Below, piece after piece: positions 5,548 through 6,981 of a DNA stretch of 6,981 nucleotides. Every line of letters begins with the position of its first letter. The stretch's first letter is position 1. The stretch lies in assembly GCA_947002045.1 (NCBI GenBank), contig CAMQJB010000070.1, positions 1 through 6,981 on the forward strand. The letters are read 5' to 3'. A model generated the notes under the pieces. That model worked only from the letters and a program-made list of their open reading frames with translations. It was not told the DNA's origin and did no database searches. A program made the position numbers and the translations under genes. Origin of the DNA: an uncultured Collinsella sp. (GTDB lineage: Bacteria; Actinomycetota; Coriobacteriia; Coriobacteriales; Coriobacteriaceae).

Positions 5548-5976
5548 ATGTTCATGGATACGACAAATAGCTCGCGCGAGCTACACCTAACGGTGGCGAA
5601 CGAAGACTACTTGGAGTGCATGGTTCGCATCGAAAGTGAAGATGGGGAGACCGGCGGCGTGCGGTCGGTCGATATCGCACAGCGCCTTGGCGTCTCGAAG
5701 GCATCGGTCAACAAGGCGGTTTCGGCTCTCAAGGCATCTGAACTTGTCGAACAGTCTCACTACGGCAAAGTTATCCTGACTGACCGTGGGCGCGAGGTCG
5801 GCTCGGCTATCTGGTATCGCCATCGTCTGGTCCGCACGTTTTTGGTTCAGGAGCTCGGTGTCGAATTTGAGCGAGCCGATTCCGAGGCCTGCATGATGGA
5901 GCATGCTCTATCCGAGGACACGATGAACCGCTGGCTCGCCTATCTCGAAAAGCAGGGAATCAGCGTCGAGGAATAG
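5548..5976 (+). CDS. DtxR/MntR-family metal-dependent transcriptional regulator
   Basis: This is a predicted cytoplasmic repressor that binds DNA as a dimer when loaded with Mn(II) or Fe(II). From ATG 5548 it has 142 residues, the MntR size. It shows an N-terminal winged helix-turn-helix (about 18-85; VRSVDIAQRLGVSKASVNKAVSAL supplies the recognition helices, GKVILTDRGREVG the wing) and a dimerisation/metal domain (about 86-142). The SH3-like third domain of DtxR is absent. Likely metal ligands are Asp20 and Glu23 in EDYLE, His92 in YRHRL, and Cys115, Glu118 and His119 in EACMMEH. This combines an MntR-like Asp with the DtxR-like Cys. Start choice is uncertain: ATG 5548 has AAGGG 4 bases before it, ATG 5554 has it 10 bases before, and the in-frame GTG 5533 has no ribosome-binding site. 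The homocysteine methyltransferase begins 10 bases after the stop. The metal sensed cannot be decided from sequence. Confidence 0.9.
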   Translation: MFMDTTNSSRELHLTVANEDYLECMVRIESEDGETGGVRSVDIAQRLGVSKASVNKAVSALKASELVEQSHYGKVILTDRGREVGSAIWYRHRLVRTFLVQELGVEFERADSEACMMEHALSEDTMNRWLAYLEKQGISVEE

Positions 5977-5986
5977 CGGGATATAT

Positions 5987-6880
5987 ATGGATACGAGTTA
6001 TTACAACCGCTTTGGTGCCGAGGAACTTACGCGCCGCTTGTCGAGCGAGACCTTGTTGGCGCAGGGCCCCATGGGCAGTGTTCTGTTGAGTGAGTACGAT
6101 GCCGCCGACATTCCACCGGCGTTTTGGAATCTGGCAGAGCCGCAGACCGTTTCTCGTATCCATCGCTTGTATGTCGCCGCCGGCGCGCAGGTGCTCATTA
6201 CCAACACCTTTCAGGCATCAAGCTATGCCCTCAAGCACGACCAGATTGCGCCGTCCGTGGCGGAGGTCAATCGCGGGGCCGTCGACGATGCTCGCCAGGC
6301 GCACCCACAGCTGCTGCTGGGCTCGATGGGCCCGATTTGTATTGAGTGGTTTGCCGAGGACTCTGCCGAGTATCGTGAAATCCGAGGCATTGCGCGCGAA
6401 CAAGCGCACGCCTTGCTCAATGCTGGTGTTGACGGTCTGCTGATCGAGACGGTGACGTCTATCCGTAATTTGCAGCCCATGCTTGCCGGCGCCCGAGATG
6501 CCGCCGACGGTATGCCTGTCCTGGTGAGTTTTGTCGTTGACGATAAAGGCGACCTGTTGGGCGATGGCCTCAACATCGAGGCAGCCGTTTTGTACGCCGA
6601 AAAACACGGCGCAAACTCGGTTGGTGTTAATTGCTGTTCGCTTGCGGCCGCGAACGCGGCGGTGCCCAGGATGGTTGCATCGGCGACTACTCCCGTCACG
6701 GTGCGTCCCAATGCGGGAAATCCGGTTCAGACACAGGATGGTCCCGTGTGGCATGAGGACCCCGAAGCCTTCGCTCGCGCATGCGTCGAGTGGAAGCGGG
6801 CGGGCGCCGCAATGGTAGGCAGCTGCTGCGGAACCACGGCGGTTACGACAGCCGCTATGGCAGATGCGCTCAATATATAG
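5987..6880 (+). CDS. Homocysteine S-methyltransferase family protein
   Basis: This belongs to the zinc-dependent methyltransferase family that activates homocysteine as a thiolate and methylates it to methionine (the fold of the MetH N-terminal module, MmuM and BHMT). The 297 residues form one TIM-barrel domain. LLAQGPMGSVLL (23-34) corresponds to the family's DGAMGT opening strand, and ITNTFQASSYAL (71-82) and GSMGP (112-116) are further barrel motifs. The zinc ligands are Cys216 in GVNCC and the Cys280-Cys281 pair in GSCCGTT, all intact. The ATG at 5987 is preceded by a modest GCGGGA, 10 bases after the regulator's stop, so the two are probably one transcript. There is no folate- or cobalamin-binding domain, so the methyl donor is either a small molecule such as S-methylmethionine or comes via a separate corrinoid protein encoded elsewhere. 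I cannot decide between MmuM-like and split-MetH roles. Confidence 0.92.
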   Translation: MDTSYYNRFGAEELTRRLSSETLLAQGPMGSVLLSEYDAADIPPAFWNLAEPQTVSRIHRLYVAAGAQVLITNTFQASSYALKHDQIAPSVAEVNRGAVDDARQAHPQLLLGSMGPICIEWFAEDSAEYREIRGIAREQAHALLNAGVDGLLIETVTSIRNLQPMLAGARDAADGMPVLVSFVVDDKGDLLGDGLNIEAAVLYAEKHGANSVGVNCCSLAAANAAVPRMVASATTPVTVRPNAGNPVQTQDGPVWHEDPEAFARACVEWKRAGAAMVGSCCGTTAVTTAAMADALNI

Positions 6881-6905
6881 AACCCGAAAATGGGAGTATC
6901 GAATC

Positions 6906-6930
6906 ACCGCCCCCGCTGGGGCGGTTTTTT
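6906..6930 (+). terminator. Intrinsic terminator of the regulator-methyltransferase operon
   Basis: ACCGCCCC (6906-6913) pairs with GGGGCGGT (6918-6925) around a CGCT loop, and the T-run continues to 6930. It is a canonical rho-independent terminator 25 bases after the methyltransferase stop. Confidence 0.93.
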
Positions 6931-6953
6931 GTTACGGGCTTTAGCCTGTGCGG

Positions 6954-6968
6954 GGCGCGCAGCGCGCC
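6954..6968. repeat. Short GC-rich inverted repeat at the right edge
   Basis: GGCGCGC (6954-6960) and GCGCGCC (6962-6968) flank a single A. As a hairpin it would realistically form a 5-bp stem, GGCGC/GCGCC, with a GCAGC loop. There is no T-run and no gene in the last 51 bases of the window, and its function is unknown. Confidence 0.4.
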
Positions 6969-6981
6969 GCATCAGAAACCA

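Noticed and set aside
6218..6907. A 229-codon minus-strand open frame opposite the homocysteine methyltransferase
   Set aside because: It is antisense to a gene with intact zinc motifs, crosses its stop and terminator region, and has no recognisable product.

Overview
The window is about 7 kb of GC-rich bacterial chromosome carrying housekeeping genes, with no mobile element, CRISPR array, rRNA or tRNA that I can see. The codon bias (strong preference for C or G in third position), the protein sequences, and an F-type ATP synthase operon followed by murA and an LCP gene suggest a high-GC Gram-positive of the Coriobacteriia type (Collinsella-like). That placement comes from recalled sequence flavour, not from a search.

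Region 1 (1-1391): the 3' end of an ATP synthase operon. It holds the C-terminal two thirds of the F1 beta subunit (atpD, cut by the left edge just after the Walker A lysine), the complete epsilon subunit (atpC), and a strong intrinsic terminator. Region 2 (1411-3961): a two-gene envelope operon. MurA makes the first committed peptidoglycan precursor. Twelve bases later a membrane-anchored LytR-CpsA-Psr (LCP) protein probably attaches wall glycopolymers to peptidoglycan. Region 3 (3934-4186): a convergent intergenic stretch with three hairpins. One is a terminator facing right, probably usable both ways, and one is a terminator for the gene arriving from the right.

Region 4 (4186-5433, minus strand): peptidase T (pepT), an M20 zinc tripeptidase with all metal ligands present. 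Region 5 (5434-5547): a divergent promoter region holding a perfect 20-bp palindrome, the best operator candidate in the window. Region 6 (5548-6930): a small two-domain DtxR/MntR-type metalloregulator, followed after 10 bases by a stand-alone homocysteine S-methyltransferase with an intact Cys / Cys-Cys zinc site, then a clean intrinsic terminator. The last 51 bases hold only a GC-rich inverted repeat.

Nothing here amounts to a new biological system. The most interesting lead is a possible local circuit: a metal-responsive repressor with a mixed MntR/DtxR ligand set, a perfect palindrome between it and pepT, and a zinc-site methyltransferase in the repressor's own transcript. Also worth attention are the terminator stem packed against the murA ribosome-binding site and unusual residues in the ATP synthase beta subunit.
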